From assembly GCA_964369225.1 (NCBI GenBank), contig CAYJER010000006.1, positions 18,980 through 82,979 of the forward strand: a stretch of 64,000 nt of DNA, in the 5' to 3' direction. This DNA is from SIG603 sp964369225. GTDB taxonomy: Bacteria; Bacillota; Clostridia; Oscillospirales; Acutalibacteraceae. This document shows positions 19,301 to 26,498 of this stretch, piece by piece (the stretch's first letter is position 1; each line of letters starts with the position of its first letter). A model generated the notes under the pieces. It was not told the origin of the DNA, made no database searches, and saw only the letters and a list, made by a program, of their open reading frames with translations. Position numbers and translations under genes: made by a program.

Positions 19301-21280
19301 TGTTGTTACTTCTGTGTCTTTTGTTCCGCCATAGACTTTAACAGAAAGTTTATCAAATTCGCTCATACCATCGATTTCGCCAATTTCACGCTCGTCTAGA
19401 TAAAGTTTTGTGCTTGTGTCGTTGTTAGCCATATCCCAATAGATAAGTCTCCATTGGCCTAGTCTTCTAATAGGAACTTCTTCTGCCTTTTCTACTCCGT
19501 CAACACAAGTTATCACTTGATATCTTGTTTGGTTTCCTGGTAATGATCTTAAACCAATGTAATCGCCCTCACTGTTTGACAAAATTAAATCAGTTGTAGC
19601 AGTTACATTTTGAACTTCAAGCCATGCTAAAGACACGATTTTATCGTTTATATCTTGTGGGAATGTGTAAATAGTCTCTGCTTGATATTTACCGTTTACT
19701 AATTCGTACTCTATAGTTGTACCGAATTTGTCTAGGTAATAATCGAATGGATCTTCACCAAAAGGAGTATTAATTACACCCTTGTTTACTGTTCCTGAAA
19801 CTGTGTAGAATGGGTTAAGTTCAGCCTCGTTCTCTTCAAAGTTGTATTCTGTGTGATTTTCTAAGTTTACTTCAAGAGCTGTCATAGAATCTCTAAGTTC
19901 TGTTAAGGCTGTTTGAACTTCTGCCTCTGAACTGTCTTCTGTCAATTGCTCGGCTGCTGTAATTTTAGCCTTGAAAGTATCTACGGTTTCACCTGCTACT
20001 AGGTCGTTTTCAAAAATACCTTTAGCAAATAATATTTCATCTTGCAAGTCTATGAAAAGTTGAGTTACTTTGCTTGTGTAAGCCTCATTACTTCTTAATA
20101 TAGCACCGGCTTTTTCGCCATCAATAGCCTTAAGCCTAACTTGAACATTTGCTTCTTCATATACTCCGCCACCTACATATTGTGGGTTAGTTACACAAGT
20201 TTCCCATGTTTGTCCTGCATTTATGCTAAACTCATAGTCAGTAGCATTAGGGACGTCTGCCAAAGGAGTAAATCCTATAGTGTCGTTATTGTCGTCTACC
20301 ACTGCATTAGTTGGTGCATTTGGCACAGAAACTGTCTCGCCATTGTATGAGATTGACAAGTCGTCGAAATAATACTTGTTGCTCTCTGGAGTTGTAGACC
20401 ATGAATCTTGACAACTTACAAAGTCAAAACCTGATGACGCACCCTTATAAACTTCTGTTCCGTCAATAGAAATTACAACGTTTTCTCCATCGCTATAGTC
20501 ATAAACGAACTGATGCCAACCCTCTGATCTTTTAACCTCTGTATTGTAAGAAGTACCATTCTTGACTCTCATTTGATAATAAGTCTTATCATTAAGTTTT
20601 ATCGAGAATTTTTCTGTATTGTTATTAACTCCTCCTGTGCCTGTACCAGCTTTAGAGTTGCTAACATTAAACTGCATTTGTTCTGTTCCACCATACATTG
20701 GGTCATAGAACCAAACGCTTAAAACTGCATTTTCATAATATTTTTGTAAATTTAATGTATAGTTAAATTTCTTAGTGGAGTCTCCGTAAAATGCCACTAC
20801 AGAGTTGCCACTTCTTGAAACATCATCAAAATGGCCTATGTTACCTATACCTTTTGACCACTTTTTAACCTCGTCTGCATCCTCAAAATCATAGATAATT
20901 CCTGTATTCGCTGTGAATGCGACATCGTTGAATAATGGGTCGAATTCTGATTGATCAAGCGCCTCTTGTTTAAGTCTAACGGCTACTTGTCCTACAGCGT
21001 AGTCTCCCTCTGGAATTGGTTGTGGGTTAGATGTACAATCCGCCCAACCGCCAACACCTGCTGTCAGTGAATACTCATAGTTTGTGTAACTTTCCTTGCC
21101 CTCTATCGGCATAAACCCTATCATATTCTCTAAATCATATGTAATAGGATTTGAAGGTGTTAACTGTGAACTTGTCTCTTGTGCGATAGTTTGAATTACA
21201 GGGGCTGCTGTAACTAAACCTGATGTTAGCAAGGCAGTTGCCAATGCTAGTGACGAAATTCGTTTAAAAAGATTTTTCAT
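16337..21280 (-). CDS. Giant secreted right-handed beta-helix protein, GH141-like
   Basis: 1647 residues with a signal peptide. In order: LamG-like module (about 115-320, RSEGWHQFVYDYSDGENVVI), fibronectin-like link, FIVAR-type helical module (about 410-475), a second LamG-like region (about 490-700), a BIG2 domain (about 790-880; VTITSDDGTNVTDTVKVYVK), and a long parallel beta-helix (about 885-1570). The helix starts EIFVATNGDDINGDGTIENP and ERARDEARVLNG, a start typical of GH141-like and other polysaccharide-active beta-helix proteins. The C-terminus (YVFSHWIDENGATV...VLKAVFVEK) is a Listeria-Bacteroides-type repeat. No dockerin or membrane anchor is seen. AGGAGG precedes the ATG. Enzyme class is not proven; a glycoside hydrolase or lyase acting on plant or mucin glycans is the best guess. 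Confidence 0.8.
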   Translation of the reverse strand: MKNLFKRISSLALATALLTSGLVTAAPVIQTIAQETSSQLTPSNPITYDLENMIGFMPIEGKESYTNYEYSLTAGVGGWADCTSNPQPIPEGDYAVGQVAVRLKQEALDQSEFDPLFNDVAFTANTGIIYDFEDADEVKKWSKGIGNIGHFDDVSRSGNSVVAFYGDSTKKFNYTLNLQKYYENAVLSVWFYDPMYGGTEQMQFNVSNSKAGTGTGGVNNNTEKFSIKLNDKTYYQMRVKNGTSYNTEVKRSEGWHQFVYDYSDGENVVISIDGTEVYKGASSGFDFVSCQDSWSTTPESNKYYFDDLSISYNGETVSVPNAPTNAVVDDNNDTIGFTPLADVPNATDYEFSINAGQTWETCVTNPQYVGGGVYEEANVQVRLKAIDGEKAGAILRSNEAYTSKVTQLFIDLQDEILFAKGIFENDLVAGETVDTFKAKITAAEQLTEDSSEAEVQTALTELRDSMTALEVNLENHTEYNFEENEAELNPFYTVSGTVNKGVINTPFGEDPFDYYLDKFGTTIEYELVNGKYQAETIYTFPQDINDKIVSLAWLEVQNVTATTDLILSNSEGDYIGLRSLPGNQTRYQVITCVDGVEKAEEVPIRRLGQWRLIYWDMANNDTSTKLYLDEREIGEIDGMSEFDKLSVKVYGGTKDTEVTTIDKLQIIEKNPVETINIVDDSAEIGYFETYNASRVLLDIDAKYDDYKTTDILYYTSEDESIVYPSETGTLEGANWGTTTVTVTSQSGMSDSIDITVKDFKIEDMYITDSPIIDVIAIDEPSQQVNNSVPVTELEDITIDINESKALNVVMTPSNATARLPIWESSDESVVHVENGLITGVGYGEATITITSDDGTNVTDTVKVYVKPDSFENGQEIFVATNGDDINGDGTIENPYASIERARDEARVLNGLLPDKGVVIYFREGIYTFTGSLELNDQDSGTVSEPIKYAAYMEEDVTFAGGAVFDTTMMEKITVDDKMYDRIPSGAVNSVYTIDLTQFGIDKRDLQVVGHSAGGLKQFPEAFGEWNFSLPYFSVVFNGDPLTLSRYPNTDYIQTTTIYDDGENPREWQSDPAFEYIPGMEDDTFVFSSSSLSASKLASWSQSIGGDYGAWMSGYWGQVYSDQTVPMGSVDGDKITSGLVSQYEPKAKMNFYVYNLIEELDIAGEWYIDQTEDDSLMLYLFAPTGTDMNDSSNTISIPTLDSTFLDMYETDNIMFTGIDFSSTNSSVANIEGGTNNVIRKADIDNIGGALVSINDSYNADETKKEIAKFNGLQMCDMINTNGGVQLNAGGHEILERGYNFVENCTFYNFSIYNKSYNPAVNINGVGNRVTNTTFREAPHNAIQFKGPESIMEFNEFSELIQTAGDQGAIYTGRDTLNRGSVIRNNYFHNIHHTTSVENAGIFLDDAKAGVLVHDNIFENVGQGLKMNGGRDISIIGNQFINCANGITTTTFLYSFSNHIHNSALGLYAEANDLSSVTTIDWDDPNSAYGRFDTLYYALDDEFGYGKYCTLIDNVFINMERKADPTETITDYNLWSKRWGLMSYEDQKALIHDWFFEKNNVYSNNTGDDDLSYLTRYDINLSVASGEGTVKGSDVEIMKEITRKAVAEPADGYVFSHWIDENGATVSTSSVYFYEINTDIVLKAVFVEK

Positions 21281-21312
21281 TGTGTCCTCCTAAAAAATAA
21301 TTTATTGCTATA

Positions 21313-21341
21313 ATTATATAATTATTTGTTCTAAAATTCAA
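21313..21341 (-). promoter_or_regulatory. Promoter of the giant beta-helix gene
   Basis: TTGAAT (21336-21341) and TATAAT (21313-21318) on the minus strand, 17 bp apart, 32 bp before the start codon. Confidence 0.7.
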
Positions 21342-21357
21342 TAGTTCGATGTAACAA

Positions 21358-21400
21358 AAAACGCTATAAATGTAACAAATAACGCTATCTTTTAACGCTA
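21358..21400 (-). promoter_or_regulatory. Direct repeats resembling a LytTR-type operator
   Basis: On the minus strand TAGCGTT occurs at 21400-21394, 21387-21381 and 21366-21360. The last two begin exactly 21 bp apart and share TTTGTTACAT after them, so they are on the same helix face, ending about 18 bp before the -35 box. Two nine-mers with CGTT and a 12-bp gap is the arrangement known for LytTR-domain regulators. Confidence 0.55.
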
Positions 21401-21539
21401 CAAATATTATTGCACAAATTTTATATTAATTTTTTGTACAATTTGCTGTGCATAATTCAAAAACGCTTTTTATTAAAATATATAAATTTTTTAGGTGCGA
21501 CCCTCTTATCTGGGAACTTAAACAAACTTAATGCTTATT

Positions 21540-21620
21540 TGTAGGGGAGGGTCTCTGTGCCCTCCCGAAACCTAGAGTTTATCCATACCTCTCGGGAGGG
21601 CACGGAGACCCTCCCCTACA
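21540..21620. repeat. Intact hairpin element, GGAGGG type
   Basis: 81 bp from TGTAGGGGAGGGTCTCTGTG to GGAGACCCTCCCCTACA. Each arm is self-complementary (GGAGGG...CCCTCC) and the arms also pair with each other over about 25 bp, giving either one long or two short hairpins. Confidence 0.85.
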
Positions 21621-21650
21621 ATATTTAAACAAATTTAGGTTTTTCTACAG

Positions 21651-21850
21651 TGTGAGGCGGATATTATCCAGACGTGTTGATTAGGAAAATTCAGCCATGT
21701 AGGGGCGGATATTATCCGCCTAAAAAGTCCGTAATTTTGTCTAAATTTCACAGGCGGATAATATCCGCCCCTACATGGTTTGTGAAATTTTACAAATTAA
21801 ATTTAATCAAAAAAACGTAATCAACACGTCTGGATATTATCCGCCCCTAC
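21651..21850. mobile_element. 164-bp MITE-like element with exact 9-bp target duplication
   Basis: The element spans 21669-21832 with ends CAGACGTGTTGATTA and TAATCAACACGTCTG, perfect inverted repeats of the second arm type. It is flanked by GATATTATC on both sides (21660-21668 and 21833-21841). Removing it restores GGCGGATATTATCCGCCCC, so it entered the middle of a palindrome. It carries an internal GGCGGATA-type hairpin (21699-21775). Confidence 0.9.
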
Positions 21851-21900
21851 TTTAATTTTGTGTAATATTTTTATAATTCTCCTTTTTGGGACAAAATAAA

Positions 21901-21922
21901 GAGAGTAGCCTAAACTACTCTC
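21901..21922 (-). terminator. Terminator of the membrane cohesin gene
   Basis: GAGAGTAG / CTACTCTC stem with a 6-base loop; on the minus strand it is followed by TTTATTTTG. It lies 14 bases past the stop codon. Confidence 0.8.
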
Positions 21923-21935
21923 TAAAATTAATCAA

Positions 21936-22685
21936 TTATTTACCGTATCTTGTGCCGTTGCCTTTGTCGTTTTTCTTAACAACTACTACAACTATAACAA
22001 CTACTAAAACAATAGCTACTGCAATTGCGGCTACTATCCACCACTGCATGCCCATTATTAATAGCTCTGTAGAATCGCCCTCACTTGCTGTTTCGCCTGT
22101 TGAAGAAGTTGTATTTGTTGGGTCTTCACTAACTAATCCACCCTCTATTGTTACTATACCTTCTGCAACGTCAAATGTTTGGTTTTCTACAGCCATATTG
22201 AATACGTCTTCAGGGTTATATACTATTTCAATGTCGTAATCGCCTGAATATGCAGTCTCTAAAACTTCAAATTTAAGTGTAGCATATACTACTTCTGGCT
22301 CTGAAATATCTTCAAAACCGTTCATCCAGTTAATAACAAAACCTGATTCAAGCGGATCAGAAATACTTAAAAACTGCCCTGTCATTTGCTCGCTGTTAAA
22401 GTCAACCTCTGTAAGCTTTAATGCTTTTTCATTAAAACCTATATGTAGCTTCATAGATGTAATACCAGGGTTATTTACAAGAGTTACATCAACATCAATT
22501 GTGTCACCAGGCTCGGCAGTTACTTTTTCTACTGCGATTGTTGGGTTCTCGTATGAACCGTCGTTCTCTGTTGATGGATTATCAAATATAGGCAAAGCTG
22601 CTGCTCCTACATTTAATACTGCTGTCATCATAAGCATAGTAGTAGCTACTACCACCGCAATTTTTTTCTTAATTTTCTTTATCAT
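21936..22685 (-). CDS. Membrane-anchored single-cohesin protein
   Basis: 249 residues from the ATG at 22685 (GGAGG seven bases upstream; the open frame continues 15 codons further). MIKKIKKKIAVVVATTMLMM is a signal peptide. Residues about 45-185 form a cohesin (TIDVDVTLVNNPGITSMKLH, VVYATLKFEVLETAYSGDYD), closely resembling the cohesin of the gene at 14136. A Ser/Thr/Glu linker leads to a single transmembrane segment (WWIVAAIAVAIVLVVVIVVV) and a basic tail KKNDKGNGTRYGK. It should tether dockerin-bearing proteins to the cell surface. No sortase motif is present, so anchoring is by the membrane helix. It has its own terminator. Confidence 0.88.
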   Translation of the reverse strand: MIKKIKKKIAVVVATTMLMMTAVLNVGAAALPIFDNPSTENDGSYENPTIAVEKVTAEPGDTIDVDVTLVNNPGITSMKLHIGFNEKALKLTEVDFNSEQMTGQFLSISDPLESGFVINWMNGFEDISEPEVVYATLKFEVLETAYSGDYDIEIVYNPEDVFNMAVENQTFDVAEGIVTIEGGLVSEDPTNTTSSTGETASEGDSTELLIMGMQWWIVAAIAVAIVLVVVIVVVVVKKNDKGNGTRYGK

Positions 22686-22977
22686 TCTGTTACCTCCATA
22701 AACTTTTGCTGTGTTTGATTTTAATTTCACAACAATTCTATATATTTAGCCTTAATTTTAACACATATATTTTCATATTACAATATAAAATATATGAATT
22801 TTATTTTTTGTAACACATTCCAAAAGAAATAGTATATTATTGTGGTAATTTTACAAAAACATCAGAACAATTAGTCTACTTTTTCTTACTCCTTGTGTAT
22901 ATCCTACTATCATCGGTTAAACCGACAAGATAATCTATGCTAGTATCTTAATAGATTGAATGTATGTCTACAAAAAA
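22686..22977. other. Intergenic, no gene recognised
   Basis: An AT-rich upstream region of the cohesin gene. A short palindrome TCGGTTAAACCGA lies near 22914-22926. No reading frame with a ribosome site was found. Confidence 0.5.
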
Positions 22978-22978
22978 T

Positions 22979-23002
22979 AAAAGACCGAAAATCGGTCTTT
23001 TA
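22979..23002. terminator. Terminator of the 58-residue gene
   Basis: AAAGACCGA aaa TCGGTCTTT stem with T-rich flanks on both strands. It lies 15 bases past the stop codon of the small minus-strand gene. Confidence 0.75.
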
Positions 23003-23016
23003 TTTGTATGTTCTAT

Positions 23017-23193
23017 TTAATTTGTTTCAATATATATGTCTTCGCAGGCAAGTGATGTTGCAATGAGTCCACGCAAACCAACTGCTATTTTTTCATCGTC
23101 CTTAATGCTTTCATCAGATAAAATTTTTATAACTTTATCTATTCCTGCTACCGCCTCAATATACATTGAATTAAAATTTTTGCTATCCGCCAT
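23017..23193 (-). CDS. Small hypothetical protein, 58 residues
   Basis: Found by eye; it is too short for many ORF cut-offs. AAAGGAGAG lies 6 bases before the ATG. The protein starts MADSKNFNSMYIEAVAGIDK and ends CEDIYIETN; it is acidic, probably helical, and has no signal peptide or membrane segment. A strong terminator follows the stop codon. Codon use and the ribosome site support a real gene. I do not recognise the family. Confidence 0.7.
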   Translation of the reverse strand: MADSKNFNSMYIEAVAGIDKVIKILSDESIKDDEKIAVGLRGLIATSLACEDIYIETN

Positions 23194-23318
23194 TTTTCTC
23201 TCCTTTAACTTTTAACTAATTTTCACAAGGTTTTATAGTGCCAACTAAACTCACAACCACTATATATAGTATATGTTGAAACAAAACCACTTATTCGATT
23301 ATTTTTTCAGAAAAACTA

Positions 23319-23347
23319 TTGACAAAACGCTAAAAATATAATAAAAT
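23319..23347 (+). promoter_or_regulatory. Promoter of the tRNA pair
   Basis: TTGACA (23319-23324) and TAAAAT (23342-23347) are 17 bp apart, 35 bp before tRNA-Met. Confidence 0.75.
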
Positions 23348-23382
23348 AATTAAGCGTTATCGATTAGATAACACACAGATAT

Positions 23383-23459
23383 GGCGGCATAGCTCAGTTG
23401 GCTAGAGCATTCGGTTCATACCCGGAGTGTCGATGGTTCAAGTCCATTTGCCGCTACCA
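23383..23459 (+). tRNA. tRNA-Met (CAT)
   Basis: 77 nt with encoded CCA. The acceptor stem GGCGGCA pairs with TGCCGCT (one G-U), the D arm is AGCTCAGTTGGCTAGAGC, the anticodon loop is TTCATAC (CAT) and the T arm contains GGTTCAAGTCC. The first base pair and the lack of three G-C pairs below the anticodon favour an elongator tRNA; a tRNA-Ile2 with the same gene anticodon cannot be fully excluded. Confidence 0.9.
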
Positions 23460-23464
23460 TATTC

Positions 23465-23539
23465 GGCCCGTTGGTCAAGCGGTTAAGACACCGCCCTTTC
23501 ACGGCGGTAACACGAGTTCGATTCTCGTACGGGTCACCA
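23465..23539 (+). tRNA. tRNA-Glu (TTC)
   Basis: 75 nt with encoded CCA. The acceptor stem GGCCCGT pairs with ACGGGTC, the anticodon stem-loop is CCGCCCTTTCACGGCGG with anticodon TTC, and the T arm is ACGAGTTCGATTCTCGT. It follows tRNA-Met by 5 bases in one transcript. Confidence 0.95.
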
Positions 23540-23542
23540 TCA

Positions 23543-23569
23543 AAGAGCCTTTTTTAAGGTTCTTTTTTT
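23543..23569 (+). terminator. Terminator of the tRNA operon
   Basis: AAGAGCCTT ttt AAGGTTCTT followed by a T-run directly after tRNA-Glu. Confidence 0.8.
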
Positions 23570-23738
23570 ACATCTAATGTCAATAGCAAGCGTTTTAACG
23601 TTTAACCCTTACCTTGTATATGTAGTATAACATATAAATCTTATTCCATATGTAGTATTGTGTCGAATAAAAAAAAATATTTAAAAGTTTTGAAAAAAAA
23701 GATATAATACGGTATTATTTTAAAGGAGTGACTGTTTT

Positions 23739-24224
23739 ATGAAAAAATTATTGGTTTTATTGTCGATACTTGTAATGAGCTTTAGCCTTAGTGCTTGTAT
23801 GACTGCAACAACGCAGCAAGCTGCTACATTGACTATTGAAGAGGGCAAGGCTGAAACAAGTGCTGAAGATTATGAAAAAAATCTTGATGGACTTGTTGAC
23901 TATATGGAAGATAATCAGCTTATCGCTGGAGACGGAAAAGAAATGGCAGCCGATTTAATAGGAGCTACTGAAGGTTTAAAATTCTTTTACGCTACAGAAA
24001 CAGCTCAATTCAGCTGTGAGTTATATGAATACGATTTAGAAAATTTAACTGATATAGGCACTCAAACAATTGACTCTATAAAAGAGAACGGCAGTTTTAT
24101 GTCATTAGGCAACGAAATTAGTGCAGTTATTAACGAAAAATTCGTTATGGTATTTAGCACTGTATCCGGCGAAGATTTAACATTTACTGATAAAGTGAAT
24201 GACAAATTTAATGAATTTAAATAA
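23739..24224 (+). CDS. Small lipoprotein, DUF4358-like size, function unknown
   Basis: 161 residues. MKKLLVLLSILVMSFSLSAC is a lipoprotein signal with lipobox LSAC. The mature domain (about 40-161) has a helical start (GLVDYMEDNQLIAGDGKEMA) and later strands (FFYATETAQFSCELYEYDL, EKFVMVFSTVSG), ending VNDKFNEFK. The layout, with a strand phrase KFVMVF and a terminal helix, resembles that of the DUF4358 lipoprotein at 39070, but sequence identity is low and I do not assign a family. AAAGGAG lies before the ATG and TATAAT (23703-23708) upstream; a terminator follows. Confidence 0.75.
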   Translation: MKKLLVLLSILVMSFSLSACMTATTQQAATLTIEEGKAETSAEDYEKNLDGLVDYMEDNQLIAGDGKEMAADLIGATEGLKFFYATETAQFSCELYEYDLENLTDIGTQTIDSIKENGSFMSLGNEISAVINEKFVMVFSTVSGEDLTFTDKVNDKFNEFK

Positions 24225-24228
24225 TATT

Positions 24229-24256
24229 AAAAGACAGGTTTTAGCCTGTCTTTTTT
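24229..24256 (+). terminator. Terminator of the lipoprotein gene
   Basis: AAAAGACAGG ttttag CCTGTCTTTTTT, a classic stem with a T-run 5 bases past the stop codon. Confidence 0.9.
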
Positions 24257-24274
24257 GTTTATATTTTTTTCGTG

Positions 24275-24396
24275 ATGTCGAGGACGCCATCCCCTACATT
24301 AATTCGTGCGTTTTAAGGAATTTCCTTTTAATTAAAAAATCCGCAAGGATTTTCGCATAAACTTTTCACTATTCACTATTCACTATTCACTAAACT
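24275..24396. repeat. Element fragments plus heptamer repeat
   Basis: GACGCCATCCCCTACATTAA followed by the TTCGTGCGTTTTAAGGAATT interior shared with the 165-bp elements, then AAAAAATCCGCAAGGATTTT and four ATTCACT-like heptamers (24360-24390), ending at the stop codon of the dnaI-like gene. Confidence 0.75.
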
Positions 24397-25365
24397 CTAA
24401 ATTTTATCTTCTAGTTTTTTAACTGCCCTTAAATCTTTTCCAACAAACTGTAGAACTCTGTACGCTCCAAAAAATCTTGAAATCATTCTTTCACCGTATC
24501 TTTGTTGCAATTCTTTTGAATCTAAATTTGTGCTTATGATTGTGGGGTTGTTTTTCATTATTCTTGTGTTGATTATGTCATAAATTATAGATTGAGTGTA
24601 GTTCGAGTTAAATTCTGTACCTAAATCGTCTAAAATCAACAAATCACATGTATTAAGAGAATTAATAGACTCTAAATTATTTGTGAAACGCTCTTTTTCT
24701 ATTAAAAGAGTGAACGACTGCACACTACCATAAACCACAGTGAAACCCTTTGATATAGCCACCTTTGCAATTGAAAGACTTAAATGTGTCTTTCCAAGTC
24801 CTGTAGCTCCGCAGAAAAGCAGACTATCAGAATTTTTTGAGAATTTACTAGCGTACTCTCTGCAAAAATTATAGGTCTTAAGCATTAGATTTTTTTGTGC
24901 TGGTGTAAATTTCTCGAGGTAAGAAAGATTATAATTCTCGAAACTTGAATTTTCTAAATGTGTCAATGAATTAAGCTCGTCAAAAGAGATTTGCTTAAGT
25001 AGATTCCTATGACAGTCGCAGATATAGCCATTTTTATAGCCTGTGTCAGAACAATTAGCGCATGTGTATTGTGGTGTGATGTCTTCTTGTGTTAGGTTTG
25101 CAAGAGTTAAAATCTCTTGAAACTCTTTTTGTTTGGCTAAATTAATGTCTCTTAATTTTTCAAGCTCTACTCTTACATTGGCACCAGACAAGACAGCCCT
25201 TGCTATTTGGCTAGATGTACTTTGCAGATATCTTTCAATTTCAAAAGCTTTTGGGTAACCCTGTATGAATTTTTGATATTTTTTGTCGGCATTTAGCTGT
25301 GCATCTCTTTTTCTTTGTGCCAAAATTTTACTAGCCTTTAAATATACTTCTTCTTTATAGCTCAT
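24397..25365 (-). CDS. Primosomal helicase loader, DnaI/DnaC-like AAA+ ATPase
   Basis: 322 residues. Residues about 100-122 hold a zinc-binding pattern (CANCSDTGYKNGYICDCH). The C-terminal AAA+ domain has Walker A FCGATGLGKTHLS near 185-195, Walker B LLILDDLGTE, and sensor STNLDSKELQQRYGERMISR. Proteins of this type load the replicative helicase at origins or restarted forks. Its ATG overlaps the stop codon of the DnaD-like gene (TAATG), making a two-gene replication operon, which is the usual clostridial arrangement. The very 3' end abuts a dispersed repeat. Confidence 0.9.
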   Translation of the reverse strand: MSYKEEVYLKASKILAQRKRDAQLNADKKYQKFIQGYPKAFEIERYLQSTSSQIARAVLSGANVRVELEKLRDINLAKQKEFQEILTLANLTQEDITPQYTCANCSDTGYKNGYICDCHRNLLKQISFDELNSLTHLENSSFENYNLSYLEKFTPAQKNLMLKTYNFCREYASKFSKNSDSLLFCGATGLGKTHLSLSIAKVAISKGFTVVYGSVQSFTLLIEKERFTNNLESINSLNTCDLLILDDLGTEFNSNYTQSIIYDIINTRIMKNNPTIISTNLDSKELQQRYGERMISRFFGAYRVLQFVGKDLRAVKKLEDKI

Positions 25366-26336
25366 TAATTATCCTCCTCAAGGCTGAATACACTAAGCTT
25401 GTCAAACTCGCTTATGTCATAGCTTGACTCTTTTCTTCCATCTTTAAAGAAACTTTCTTGTGCGTATTGTGCCTCTATCTTTTCTACCTGTTGTACGCTT
25501 GTAAGGTTTTTCTCTTGCCATGTATTAAATATCTTAGTCATATATTTTGTGTTGATTTTACCCGTTGAATCAACACATTTTTCATATGCTAGTTTTATCA
25601 TTTCATCGCTAAACTGTGTTTCGATTAAATATATTATTAACTCGGTCTCTTTTTTGCTAGGTTTACGCTGTGGTATTCCCATAATTGAACTTAGCTTTTT
25701 CCACATTTTTTGAGTGTTATCAAGTTCATTTATTTTTTGTTCTGCTAATTCAAGTGTGTTTACACCTTGTGAGTACCAATCTTTTACCAGTCTTTCAATA
25801 TAAGAAGTAGAACTTTGTTCTATGCTGGCGCAATATGTCAGAAGCATTATTATCACCTCGCAAGGCAAACAATAATCATCATGGGCTATTAAAATTATTG
25901 CTGACAGGCTAGGCGATAACATTTTCCCTAAAATGCTTTGTGCATCTGAAAATACATTTGCTAGTGTTTCATCTTCTCTAATTCTGTTTGCAATATATAT
26001 ACTGTCAGGTCTTAGCATTTTTCTCATAGGTTCTGGCTTTTTAACTTCTGAGATTACAGGTAAATCTTCCACTTTTTTAACGGCTGAAACTTCATTTTCG
26101 TTTATCTTTATGATTCCTACTTCTTCCCAATATTCAAGCGCCTCTTCAACTTCTGTTTGGGGTATTCCCAACTCTTGCGATATAGTTACAATATTGTAAT
26201 CTTTTTCAGGGTTTGACAAAAACCAAATAATAAATTTAAATTGGTTGCCTGAACAAAGTTTTATATGTTTGGTAATTATTTCCATCGGAACGGCAAAAAC
26301 ATTGCTCCAGGGACCTAAATTTAGTCTAATTGACAT
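25365..26336 (-). CDS. DnaD-domain replication initiation protein
   Basis: 323 residues. An N-terminal winged-helix part (about 1-90; YNIVTISQELGIPQTEVEEA, IIKINENEVSAVKKVED) is followed by DnaD-like DDBH2 helices, including SPSLSAIILIAHDDYCLPCE, SIEQSSTSYIERLVKDWYSQ and, near the C-terminus, DSTGKINTKYMTKIFNTWQE, the YxxxIxxxW pattern typical of the family. The family remodels DNA during primosome assembly. It is the upstream gene of the pair with the helicase loader. Confidence 0.88.
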   Translation of the reverse strand: MSIRLNLGPWSNVFAVPMEIITKHIKLCSGNQFKFIIWFLSNPEKDYNIVTISQELGIPQTEVEEALEYWEEVGIIKINENEVSAVKKVEDLPVISEVKKPEPMRKMLRPDSIYIANRIREDETLANVFSDAQSILGKMLSPSLSAIILIAHDDYCLPCEVIIMLLTYCASIEQSSTSYIERLVKDWYSQGVNTLELAEQKINELDNTQKMWKKLSSIMGIPQRKPSKKETELIIYLIETQFSDEMIKLAYEKCVDSTGKINTKYMTKIFNTWQEKNLTSVQQVEKIEAQYAQESFFKDGRKESSYDISEFDKLSVFSLEEDN

Positions 26337-26425
26337 AAAACAAACACCTTCTCATTTTTTATAACTGATTATACCATATTTATTAGAAAAATATCAAGAA
26401 ATATTTAAAAAGATAAATTACAGTC

Positions 26426-26454
26426 TTGAAATATTTTGAAATATATGTTACAAT
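26426..26454 (+). promoter_or_regulatory. Promoter of the SH3/lysozyme gene
   Basis: TTGAAA (26426-26431) and TACAAT (26449-26454), 17 bp apart. TAGGAG lies before the ATG at 26499. Confidence 0.65.
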
Positions 26455-26498
26455 TGGAAATGTAAGGTTTTAAAAAAGATATCAGTTAGGAGCGCAAG

